64,000 nt of DNA from Hydractinia symbiolongicarpus (lineage: Eukaryota; Cnidaria; Hydrozoa; Anthoathecata; Hydractiniidae), in assembly GCF_029227915.1 (NCBI RefSeq), contig NC_079884.1, positions 1,426,001 through 1,490,000 on the forward strand, in the 5' to 3' direction. The position numbers and the translations under genes are program-made. The notes under the pieces are model-generated. The model saw only the letters and a program-made list of their open reading frames with translations, made no database searches and was not told where the DNA came from. This document shows, piece after piece, positions 48,001 through 58,603 of this stretch (position 1 is the stretch's first letter; every line of letters starts with the position of its first letter).

Positions 48001-48338
48001 GTGCATATTTTACATGGCTAGCCTCACAAATATTGAGGGATATACCCTGTCTATTATTTCCAGGAGGGGCCATGGCTTAGATGGAGAGTCCTAGAGTATT
48101 TAATGCTCATTATGAGCTACGCAGACCCAATTAGTAGAGCCCACGCTCTATTAGACAACTCCCGGCAACATCCAACGGCCCGCACAGTGTGCCATCTCCC
48201 CAATTTCCCTCACATGGGTTGGGTTAACCCGGGGCTATGGTAACATTCACTCGCCCATGTCGAATCGCCGTCAAGAGGAATCAAACCCCGGTCTCCCGCA
48301 CAGAGTACGAAAGCTATAACCACTAATCTACGGCGCCA
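48001..48338 (-). mobile_element. tRNA-derived SINE (family 2), near full-length copy B
   Basis: On the minus strand it begins TGGCGCCGTAGATTAGTGGT (A-box-like TAGATTAGTGG), then has a B-box-like GGTTTGATTCCTC about 35 nt later. The body includes GGTTAACCCAACCCATGTGA and GGGAGATGGCACACTG, and it ends in CCATGTAAAATATGCACATC. The head is tRNA-like, so RNA polymerase III transcription is expected for the family. Confidence 0.85.
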
Positions 48339-48907
48339 CGAACATTCCTGAAATGCAACACCTTGTAACATAAACATGGTGGACGACAGTTGAAAGAACG
48401 CGCTTGAAGAGAAAGGGGGTAATAAAGTTTATGTATAAGTTATTTATCAAGTAAATCATATCAAAAACCATAAAAAACAGTTCTTTTAAGAACTTAGCTA
48501 CCATATAGTTAGTTCATTTTAAATTTTATACTTTTTTAAATAATTCTTCGAGAGTCATTTATGGTGAATCTTTTTTTTTTCGGGCATTGTTCAGGACTAT
48601 GTGGGTTTTTTCGGGCAAATACCTGATTTTTTTTTAAAACGCTGAACTCGCCCGAAAGCAACTAAACTTAGCCCATAAGTAGTATCCTCTCGAACATCTT
48701 TTAAAAATATCTGTCAATTCTGCTGGCTTTCATCCTGCCTTGATGATCTCTTTTCCTTTTCCTTTTCGGATTCAAGATATTGATACATATCTGACATTAC
48801 TTTGCATGCCACAGCTTTAAATTGGTAAACGAAGGTCTACTTGTATGATTGTGACATAATGCAAGACAGTTTTCTTACTTTTTATAGTCCAACAGTCATA
48901 TCTTTTA

Positions 48908-49380
<473 letters not shown>

Positions 49381-50806
49381 GAATCCAGCCATGCGGTTCT
49401 TAACTAATGCAAAGGTGAACACCGAAGGAGCACGGATAAAGCAAATATGCAAACTTAACTTCCAGTCAGAACTGACACACGTAATTCTTTTCAAGCCTAT
49501 TCGTTTGTGATGACTTTGCAAATAATAATAATAATAATACAAACTTAAAAGCTTATTTGTTTTAATTTTTCTTTAGTGACAGCATTTTTGCGATTTAATT
49601 GGCTTATTAAAATGTGCAGCCTTATTTTGTTTTTAATGGCGCCTGGTAAGTGTGATCATGCTTACGAAACTTCCATAATGACACATGGTAGATAAAAACA
49701 AAACGAAATAGAGACTGAACGAAGATTGATTAAAAGACACAGATTGTTTTGAATTAAATTGTTATTTTGCATGTTTCGATTTTTAATTTTGGAAGTTATA
49801 ATAGGGGAAATGTAGCTACAGAAACATGCTTATAAAAGCTTTTGCAGTTTCTAGTGTTTGGGGTTGACTGGTTAAGTCGTCTCCACCTTTCAAAAACATG
49901 CCAAAATACTTTCTAGGTGTGCGATCATACCCACGCCCATAAACAATAATGGTGTCTGTGGAGGCGTGCGCCATTTCTGTCAAAGCCTGCCCATGTGTTA
50001 TATATCTTTATACATTTAGTAATTCTTTTAACTATTTCTAAGACCTGGGTTGCTTTTTTAATTTGAACTTTTAACATCCATAGTATAAGGAAACAAACAG
50101 CCACTTTTCGTATGAAAAATGCGTGTTTGTGTTGCTAATCAACCCAGAGAAGAGAAGTGACCACAGGCAATTGTTAACATGGGAGATTCGTGGGAAAAAT
50201 CGCATTTTTTTATGATTAAGGCCCATGTTATTATAACAGAAAAGGTAATTTAAGAACAAGTAAGAAACTGTTCCTGTTCTTATATATTTTGGCAAAATCT
50301 GAGGCTTGTGCCGTTATAAAATTGTTTTTCTATAAAAAAGCATTAACTAATATGTAGGATTTTTTCTTGTTTTTCAATAATTTTCTGTGAAGCTTTGGAG
50401 GTCAAAATCAACAGGGAACCCGAGGTATAAAATTTTGTTAGACCTTATATTGTAGAGCTTAAATTGTTAGTACAAGTCTTTTTAAATTTTTTAAACGCTC
50501 TTTTCGTTCTCAAGATATTCAAATTTAAAGAATTTCAGATTTAAATATGCTTATAATGTCATATTTAAGTATAATAGCAAACCTCAACATTTTCTGTCAT
50601 CATTGATTTTGACCTGTTAAGGAAAGTGTATTTAAACTATCAATGCATAGATATTTTAAAGGTGAATTGTTTAACGTAATTTTAGCTTGTTCGTCCCAAG
50701 CCTCTTAATTTTTTGCTCACCATGTATGTGATGAAAGTCTCTTGGACTTTTTTAATTTTTTAATAGACACAAAGCCCAATGATATATATCTATTTGTTTT
50801 TTATAG
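49381..50806. other. Intergenic upstream of POLR3D
   Basis: No gene is recognised. A polypyrimidine tract and TTATAG acceptor end at 50806, 37 nt before the POLR3D ATG, so transcription may begin upstream with a 5'UTR intron, or a spliced leader may be added there. Confidence 0.4.
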
Positions 50807-50843
50807 GATTAAAAATATATAATACGATAAGTCAGTGACAATC

Positions 50844-51968
50844 ATGGCGGAGGATAAAAAAAATATTGACAGAAAGCTATCATCGCTAAGTCGTTTTGGA
50901 CTAAGGGGTCGTGGTAGTGGTGCTGGTCCATCAAGACTACCATCTTTAAAGCCTGCACGGGATCTAACATTGGGAGGTACACCAAAAAGAACTTTTACAC
51001 CTAATATTGTTGCTAGAGGTGTTAAAAAAGAAGAAGTTAAAGATAGTAAAGATCCACGTCATAAAAGAGAGAGAGGTAGAGGCCGTGGTTTTAGAGGGCG
51101 TGGAAGAGGGAGAGGCAGGGGTGAAATAATTTCCACATCTAGTATATTTTCACAAGGACCTGCAGCTCAACAAACTTTAGCACGAGCCCTTACGGGTGGC
51201 AGTAGTTTTTTTGGAGGAGGTGGTCAAAATAGAGATGATGGACCAACCAGCTCAAAAGCCACCATTCATAATATTAAAGGGACACAAGAAGATGACGTTG
51301 ATTCAAATAAAGTATTTGAAATGCTTGAAGAAGAAGGAAAAATTGAAATCAACGAAAACAATGGTGGACTAATGCCAATAACTTTACCACTTGCATCCAA
51401 GTTAGTTCATAAAATTAAACAAGATGATGTAAAAACTGAAAGTGAATTAAGTCAAGACGAAGATGAGAAGAAACCTGTTAAAAAGGAATTCAAAAAACCT
51501 GTTGCAAAAACACAAGAGACATTACCTATTGTAGAAATGACTGACTTGTTTAAGCCTGGGGCACCTGAAGGAAAATTATTTTTCTTGCAACTTCCAGATA
51601 CGTTACCAATCAAACCATTGTCACACGAGGATGACGATATAAAAATAGAATCCAGTACAAAAACTGAAACCAGTCATGATGACATTGAAGAACATTTAAA
51701 GAGATTTACATTTCAAAATGTCTCCGAGGGTTATATAGGTAAACTACGGATTTATGAATCAGGAAAAGCAACAATGCAACTTGGAAATGTTGCATTAAAT
51801 GTCTCTCTAGGAACTCCATGCGGTTTTTTACAAGACTTAGTTTCTATTCACTCTGAAAAGGACCCTGCTGAAATGATATGTCTAGGCCATGTAAATCATA
51901 GATTCATTGCCGTTCCAGATTATGAGTCGTTATTAGGAGGAGAGGAAGACACGGATGATGATTCGTAG
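50844..51968 (+). CDS. POLR3D: DNA-directed RNA polymerase III subunit RPC4
   Basis: Subunit of RNA polymerase III (yeast Rpc53), which pairs with RPC5 and takes part in initiation, termination and reinitiation on tRNA and 5S genes in the nucleus. 374 aa, coding part intronless. The N-terminus has LPSLKPARDLTLGG and FTPNIVARGVKKE, as in animal RPC4. Residues 70-98 are an Arg/Gly run (RGRGFRGRGRGRGRG). SIFSQGPA then matches the family. The middle is acidic and Lys-rich with EKKPVKKEFKKP. The C-terminal RPC4 domain (about 235-370) has KLFFLQLPDTLP, GYIGKLRIYESGKATMQLGN, GTPCGFLQDLVS and LGHVNHRFIAVPDYESLL. The ATG at 50844 is chosen; the in-frame codon at 50835 is GTG. MGMT follows 535 nt downstream on the same strand. 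Confidence 0.95.
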   Translation: MAEDKKNIDRKLSSLSRFGLRGRGSGAGPSRLPSLKPARDLTLGGTPKRTFTPNIVARGVKKEEVKDSKDPRHKRERGRGRGFRGRGRGRGRGEIISTSSIFSQGPAAQQTLARALTGGSSFFGGGGQNRDDGPTSSKATIHNIKGTQEDDVDSNKVFEMLEEEGKIEINENNGGLMPITLPLASKLVHKIKQDDVKTESELSQDEDEKKPVKKEFKKPVAKTQETLPIVEMTDLFKPGAPEGKLFFLQLPDTLPIKPLSHEDDDIKIESSTKTETSHDDIEEHLKRFTFQNVSEGYIGKLRIYESGKATMQLGNVALNVSLGTPCGFLQDLVSIHSEKDPAEMICLGHVNHRFIAVPDYESLLGGEEDTDDDS

Positions 51969-52349
51969 CACTTTATTCTTTCCCTAAATTAAATTTTGTT
52001 TCGTCCAATGTTGTTTTGTTGACAAATATATACAAGAAATTCATCCGGGTTTTTTTTAATTCCGTTCTGTGTTTACGTTTATATAAGCAACAACTTCATT
52101 AAGAACATAATACTTAGCCTGAATTCCTTCACAAATTAAGAACAAAACAATAGTGTATAGTTACTACGACAAAAATAATTCCACAGTTTTTTTACCTTAT
52201 CTTTAATATGCATGATTTTTCACAATCAAATATTTCTCGCCAAAGTATTTTATATTTTCCTAGAAGAACACAACTAAGAACTTTCTCAGCTAGAATTTAC
52301 ACAATCTCAAAAAAGTAATATGTAGTTTTCAGTGTTCTATACAACTTGG

Positions 52350-52355
52350 AATAAA
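52350..52355 (+). terminator. Poly(A) signal downstream of POLR3D
   Basis: AATAAA lies about 380 nt after the POLR3D stop and 150 nt before MGMT. It is the first canonical signal I see in this interval. Confidence 0.4.
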
Positions 52356-52503
52356 GAAAAACATCTCCAAATATGCAGTGAAGAATAAGATTAATGGTAT
52401 CAGTTGGATTAAAGACATCGTATTTTCTGTTGTTATTTTTGACATACCATATTTATAGGATGTTTTAATTATTTTAGCTTATTGTTTCTAAATAATTATT
52501 AAC

Positions 52504-54873
52504 ATGAGTTGTGTTGTGCAAAAATACATCATTACGTCACCTATTGGCAAAATTTTGATCGAATCTTGTGTTAAAGGTCTTCATTTTGTGAAGCAGAATG
52601 AATACACAACAGATGAACTTTTTAAACCAGACAAAAGGTGATTCACTTAAATAGCAGTAATTTTCGCGGGCATTTAATTTTGCGTATTAGAGAAAATTAT
52701 ATTTTGCAGGTATTAATTTTAACGATTGACGTAAAAATTGTATGAATTTTCCTGAATAATTTCTTGAGGAATATTTCACGATTATTTAACTTTACGAAAT
52801 TGGCCAAAAAAACTGCGAAAATTACTAACCGCGAACATTACTATTATTGAGGTATATATAAGTATGTTCAAGTTGAAAACCATCATTTCTTTGACAGTGT
52901 CAATTCCTCTGGGCATCTGTTTTCAATTTTCTAATATAGTACCGTGTAGTGTGAGCAGCAGTAAAATACATCTTCTATATATTTTTTTGTTTAACGTTGA
53001 AGAATACACGTAGATTTAGTGGAAGAAGAATCAGACAAACTTAACGAAATCATTTTAAGCACGATAAAATGGTTTCGAGTATATTTTACAGACCCACTAG
53101 AAGCATCTCGTTTATCACTACCAAACATATGTGTCGCTTCAAACCAAGGTGTGCTACAACAATATGTTTTATTTTTTCAGTTTTACTTTTGCGGCATGTA
53201 ATTTTGCAGTCTACAGTGATCACCGATAATTTCTGTTGTTTTTAGTTGTTGTGATAGGTGTTGTTTTAAAAATTCTGACACTTTTGTTTGTGAGGTCTGT
53301 AATGTTGGGAAATAAGTAGCTGAAATCCTCATATTTTACATGAACAGAAATCCCATAAAACTTCAACCGTAAACGCAGTATGTATTAATGTCCTTCGTTG
53401 AAACTTCTGATCAAATTTCTTTCGTGTTACGTTAGACGTGCATTCGTTTTTTTTATTACTTTTCCTTTTATAAAATTATATAAGATCATTTTCACATTTG
53501 ATATCTTTTAGGTTCATTTCGAGAGATTGTTTGGTTAGCGTTGGCTGAAAGTGTCAAAGCAGGTGAAACTATATCTTACGGAGAGTTGGCTAAACTAGTT
53601 ATGAAACCAGGTAAAGTAGTTTCGAATCACATTTGGAGTTGAAGGATGCGCGAAACACCTGATTCGTTATTTTTGTAAATAGCTACATGGAAAATATAAA
53701 ATAAAAAACATTATTTTCTCCGTTCTTTTCAAGAAAATTAAATTTATTTACAAAGGATAAAGCCCTATATCTCATCTCAAAAACGATATATCAGGTAAAA
53801 AAGTACAGCAGACAAGCACGAAAAACCTTTTTGCTTTAAATTTGAAGTAACTGTTTTAGTACTCAAGTAAAGTAGATTTAAATGGTGCGATTTTTAAGCG
53901 ATAGGCTTTACATGCCTGTGCCTTTTTTTAGGCCTTCCCAATTTATTTTTTTGGACAAAATTTACGCTATTCGATAGGAAATTTATTTGGCTTTCAGAAA
54001 ATATATACCTTTATATATGTTAATTTCACAGTTTAGAAAATATAGCCAATATTCTAAACGTGGGTATTAGGTGTTTCGTGTAATTAGTGTAAAATCACTG
54101 TTACTGTAGTGTAGCCAAAAATTTGGTAACTTTAAAATAAAGAAAAATTAATAATTTTGTCATAAGAAATTTACATAAAAAGGGAAATAATATTTTATTT
54201 CAGTCAGTTAATTGTCAGTTATGGTAATTTCATTAAATTTGGAACAACATTAATAGCCAATCTTAAATATTAAAAGTATTACTCGAGATTAGATCCAACT
54301 GGCTTTTTTTTAATTACTTTCAAAATCTTATTTTGTTTCCCTTTGCCCTTATGCGCCGAACCATGTAGATCTACGATAACAAGTTGGACAAAAACAGTCC
54401 CACTGTTGTATCGCTGACTCTTGGGGAGTAGGTCGTCATAAAAATGGATCGATGGATTGATCTATCCCACCACCAATTTCAACTCAATTTTTCGAAAAGT
54501 TAATTATTTTTGGGTCAAAACAAAGGGTTTTTTTGATCTCTTTAGACACTCAGAATAAGCTTTTTATAAAAAATATCCTTATAAATGGTATATTAGAAAA
54601 AACTACGGCTCTATCCTCCAAACCTTCCCGCCCAATTTTCGTGTGTGTCGGTTTCATCACCTTTTCTCACTGCCATCTTATAATTATTTGCATATCTCAG
54701 GGGCGTCAAGAGCTGTCGGCAGTGCGATGTCAAATAATCCGATCTCAATTATCGTCCCTTGTCATCGTGTCATTAAAAGTGACGGTAGTTTGGGTAATTA
54801 CGCCAAAGGATGTCGGAACAATGTCAAGAAATGGCTGTTGGAATACGAAGGAGCCATAAGTAATGTGAAATAA
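52504..54873 (+). CDS. MGMT: Methylated-DNA--protein-cysteine methyltransferase, 4 exons
   Basis: Suicide repair protein that moves the alkyl group from O6-alkylguanine to its own cysteine. Exons: 52504-52637, 53003-53148, 53512-53610, 54701-54873; phases agree, 183 aa (human 207). The N-terminal domain starts YIITSPIGKILIES and GLHFVKQ. Exon 3 encodes FREIVWLALAESVKAGETIS and YGELAKL, the usual helix region before the DNA-recognition helix. Exon 4 has GASRAVGSAMSNNP with the Arg finger (R130), then IIVPCHRVIKSDGSLGNYA with the acceptor Cys147 in PCHR, and ends KKWLLEYEGA. All expected catalytic features are present. The exon 2 acceptor has a short pyrimidine tract (AACGTTGAAG), but phase and similarity support it. 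An acceptor-like TTTTAG ends at 52477, 26 nt before the ATG. Confidence 0.94.
52651..52850. mobile_element. Foldback/MITE-like element in MGMT intron 1
   Basis: AATAGCAGTAATTTTCGCGG at the left is answered at the right by CCGCGAACATTACTATTATT, an imperfect inverted repeat. The interior repeats CGAAAATT/AATTTTACG words. The same TTCGCG..AATTAAT vocabulary appears at about 57810-57910, 46195 and 7975. There is no coding sequence. Confidence 0.55.
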
Positions 54874-54887
54874 ATATTGTCGTTATC

Positions 54888-54893
54888 AATAAA
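54888..54893 (+). terminator. Poly(A) signal AATAAA of MGMT
   Basis: The signal is 15 nt after the MGMT stop codon, so the 3'UTR would be very short. Confidence 0.65.
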
Positions 54894-57800
54894 CTGTCTG
54901 TTGCAGGCTGGACTATTAAAATCTTTATTTTAATACACGTGTTACGTAACGGTTTATTCATCTTAAAATTGTAAACAGGTCGAACTTGAAGTAGTAAATC
55001 AAATCAAGAAGCCAATTTATGTTTTTTATCAGCTTGTGAATTGATTTCAACAAATAGACGATTTAAAAATGTGGAAAATTTAATTTCGATAAAGAAAAGT
55101 TGAAGAAGCACAGTTGTAATTATTTTTGTTACATTTTCTTTGTTTGTTATGTTTTATATTATAGTTATATTTTTTAACAAGCATATCTTATGTGACAGTA
55201 AAATATGAATGAAAATGAGGTTGATGTTGATGTGCGGATATGAATTTTCATTAATGTATCGTTCTTTATTTATCACGAATAGCTAATTAAGTTTAATTGT
55301 TCAGTGTGTCCATCCCTGTCACATGGAATGATGACATCCGCCATTTGTTCCATTGATATTTTGTGAACATAGTACTTGATATATATTTCCTATGACGATG
55401 CAAATATTTTGAAAGTGACGTATGTATAAAAATCGTTCTTATTCTCTGTTCTCACGATCTTTTGTTACACGTTACAACACAATAAATGCACTCACATTTT
55501 TCCCACGCCTTCTTTCACAAACGCATGTTAAACATTATCCATCTCAAATTGCGCACCTTTTCCGCGTGCTTTAAAACGTCCACTGAATATAACGCTCTTA
55601 ATTATACGATCAATTCTTTATAATCAATATATATATATACCTTATACCTAGGCTGCTTATCAAGTTTTTAAAATATTCGAATATTAGTAAGAGAAGAGCG
55701 GAAATTGAGGAGGGAATAATTTAGAACGGTAAAAATTTCAGTAAAAGTGCGGGTTTTTTTTACCAAAATGGTGTAGTGACGCAGTGCAATTTCGTGACCA
55801 GACTATTCTCCTGCTAAGTAAGATGCTTTTGTTATCCATTTTTTTCGGATATGCAGTCATTACGAATAATTTTTATAGCATCGCTGTGGTTGATGTATAA
55901 AAGCACAGACCGGACTTTTTTGCAAAAACAATTATTTTTTTTCCGTTTCCATTACTTTTTATCAGTGTATTAAACTAAGATCCATGCATCAATGTGATGC
56001 ATTTTGTTGTCGTTAAAGAGTGACGATACCACAAGGACAGTGCAGTGAGTTTGTTTGCTTGTTTGTTTGTTGGCACAAAAAATACTGAGATAAAAATGTA
56101 ACACAAAGATGTGTCTTACCAAAATTTTCGAAGGGAACTAGATTTTAGCAACCGGAATCATTTGTATGTAGAGTCAATATTTTCAAAAAATATCAAAACA
56201 CGCAACTGAAAAAAGTTACGCATGGTTATAAATACATAATTTCGTAATCTGTCAAACAAAAAAAATTAAAAATTTGAATGCGAAAATTAACAAAGATTTT
56301 TATCCCTGGAATAAAATTTCTTGATTTCAAAATTACTTCCAGAAGAGAAAACTTTCAAACTTGGTAAAAACGATCGCAGTTACGAATCATGGCATTAGTT
56401 AACTACAGAAATACTTTAATCGTCATATCTCTGTTTATTTCTACGAGGGTCTCTTAAAAGCTTAGAAATACTAACAGAATAAAACTGCGAAATAAAAAGA
56501 TCGATACTCGATCTACATTTACATAATGATGACGTCATACAAATGAAAATACTTTGAATCAGCAATTAACATTGTTACGACTTTTTTAATCACCAGCTAA
56601 AGATCGTGCGTGTTTTACCTAATAACTTTTTGCTGCAATTTTTTTATCACTAATGACTGTAGGAATGTAATTATACACAGGCGCAGGATGTAGTTACATG
56701 CTTCGATCATCTCGGTATGAAAACTGCTTGCTCTATGCTTGCCACCATTTTCAATTAGAAACGCTTTGTATTCGCTCATAGGTCCTACCGTAGAGAACTT
56801 GCGTATTTTGGTAATCAGAAGAGAATGAATCAAATGGCAACTCTCTTTATAAAAAGTGAGAATGTTGAGAAAAAGCGAGGTAAGATAACATACACACTTC
56901 TTCACCACCCCTCTTTTAATAGAACCATACTCCTGTTCCATTAGAACCATACCCCCTTTTTCATTAAAACGACTTTACTGAGTTTTCTAAGTGCAAAACT
57001 ACAAAATCGCATCAAACTAGAGAGAAACTACACTTTTAATTTTTTTTCATAACTTTATTGTTTAAAGCAGACTGCTGACCAAGTTGATGGAATATGGTTA
57101 TATAAAGAACTTCGAGGCTTCTTTGTATGTTTATCTGTAGAAGTGGCAGACATGTAACTCTTCTTTGTATGTCAACAAAACAAAGTGTGTAAACTTCCAT
57201 AACGGAATTAAAGATTTTTGCTTATTTCGCCTGATTTTTGTTGTTCGAGGTAGTGTGGTCAACAGAGGGAAAACCTTCATTCCGCCTCTTAAACTGAAAA
57301 AAACTCTATTTTCTCAGTCATCAATTCTTACTTCACTGAACTTATTTTGTGACAAGATGGTGACAATATGTGTATATACCCTGGGTAAATTTTTAAGATA
57401 AAAAAGAAGTGCTCATACTTTTGCAATATTTCTTCATAAAACTGTTTATAACGCAAATTACCGGTAACAGCCAATTTCCGTTAATACTAATTAGATTTAA
57501 ACTATAAGGACTGGGGTGAGACATGTCACGTGGATATATTACAATTCATGTAAACTGTGGTTAAAATGTACCTACCCATTTTTTTAAAATAAAAAAAAAA
57601 CAGTTAAATTTAGTTCTCATTTGTCTCACGATGTTTTTTGTTAGCGCATGCGCAAAATATCGTTTTGTCAAAGTGCGTATGCGCTAAGATAAAAACTCGT
57701 GAGCTATTTGCGCTACTACGGAAAATACAGTCAAATGGAAACGAGACTTTAGCATAAAAAATATGATCAAGTAAGAACTATTACATTTTGAATTTGGAAT

Positions 57801-58580
57801 CTTTATTTGCTTTTTTCGTCAACGCGAAAATTAATTCTCGCGAATTAGTTTCATGAACTGTGAATGTTTAGTTCGCGGTATTTTTGGATTGCGAAATTTT
57901 CTTCCCGCGAAAGTTTGAAAATTAGACATAAGGTTGATTTATTTCTAGACATCATTTCTCTTCGATAACTGGACACTTTACGAAATAAGCCACTTCAAAA
58001 ACCCTTAGTAAATGTTTTTATTCTTTTAGAATTTCAAAACTAACGTAACCAAGAAACAGTTAGTGAATCTCTTAACCAATGTCACGTTAGAAATGTGTTT
58101 CCGTTGTTCAAGCTGCGAAAGAATAAAAATTTCCTCCAATTAAGTTTTTAACCACATTGACTACCGTTCCTCCATCTTTAGAACAATAACTTACTTATGT
58201 GTCTGTATTTTTATTGGCAAATATTGTTCTGTCTTTCCGGTCCTTACCACGATACATTTAAAAAGACGACTCAATTCTTGATCTTCTGTGACCAAATCAT
58301 GTTTCAAACAAGACAGATGTCATTTTCTCTTCTTTTTTTATTTACTTTGCCAAAATATTCTTTCGACGGGGTTTATTTTTGTTACTTTATTTCTGTCTCG
58401 CTCTCTTCGTCCATACATTGTAAGGAAATGATTCAAAAGAACTTCGAAAACGTAAACAAACTTCTTCTTAGTGTAAATAAAGCTTATTTACTGTACACAT
58501 CCGAGCCTTCATCATCATTCGTAGTTGAACACACACTGAAAAAACATTTAGAGGATTAAAACGAGCCTGTTTGTTTATAG
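54894..58580. other. Intergenic between MGMT and the Tctex1 gene
   Basis: 3.7 kb of AT-rich DNA with chance ORFs on both strands and no recognised gene. It holds a TA microsatellite near 55627, the hairpin at 57625-57703, and TTCGCG-rich sequence at 57810-57910. A frame open at 58197-58559, just before the Tctex1 gene, shows no motif and is more likely 5'UTR or intron. Confidence 0.45.
57625..57703. repeat. Hairpin with ~30-bp arms
   Basis: CTCACGATGTTTTTTG then TTAGCGCATGCGCA pairs with TGCGTATGCGCTAAG then ATAAAAACTCGTGAG. The arms are about 30 nt with few mismatches and the loop is about 20 nt. It may be the core of a palindromic MITE; I see no second copy in the window. Confidence 0.65.
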
Positions 58581-58603
58581 AAAAAAGTCCTTGTCAACGG
58601 AGA

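Noticed and set aside
58197-58559. 120-codon frame just upstream of the Tctex1 gene
   Set aside because: Ends with a stop before the acceptor at 58580 and contains no motif; the region more likely belongs to a 5'UTR or intron.
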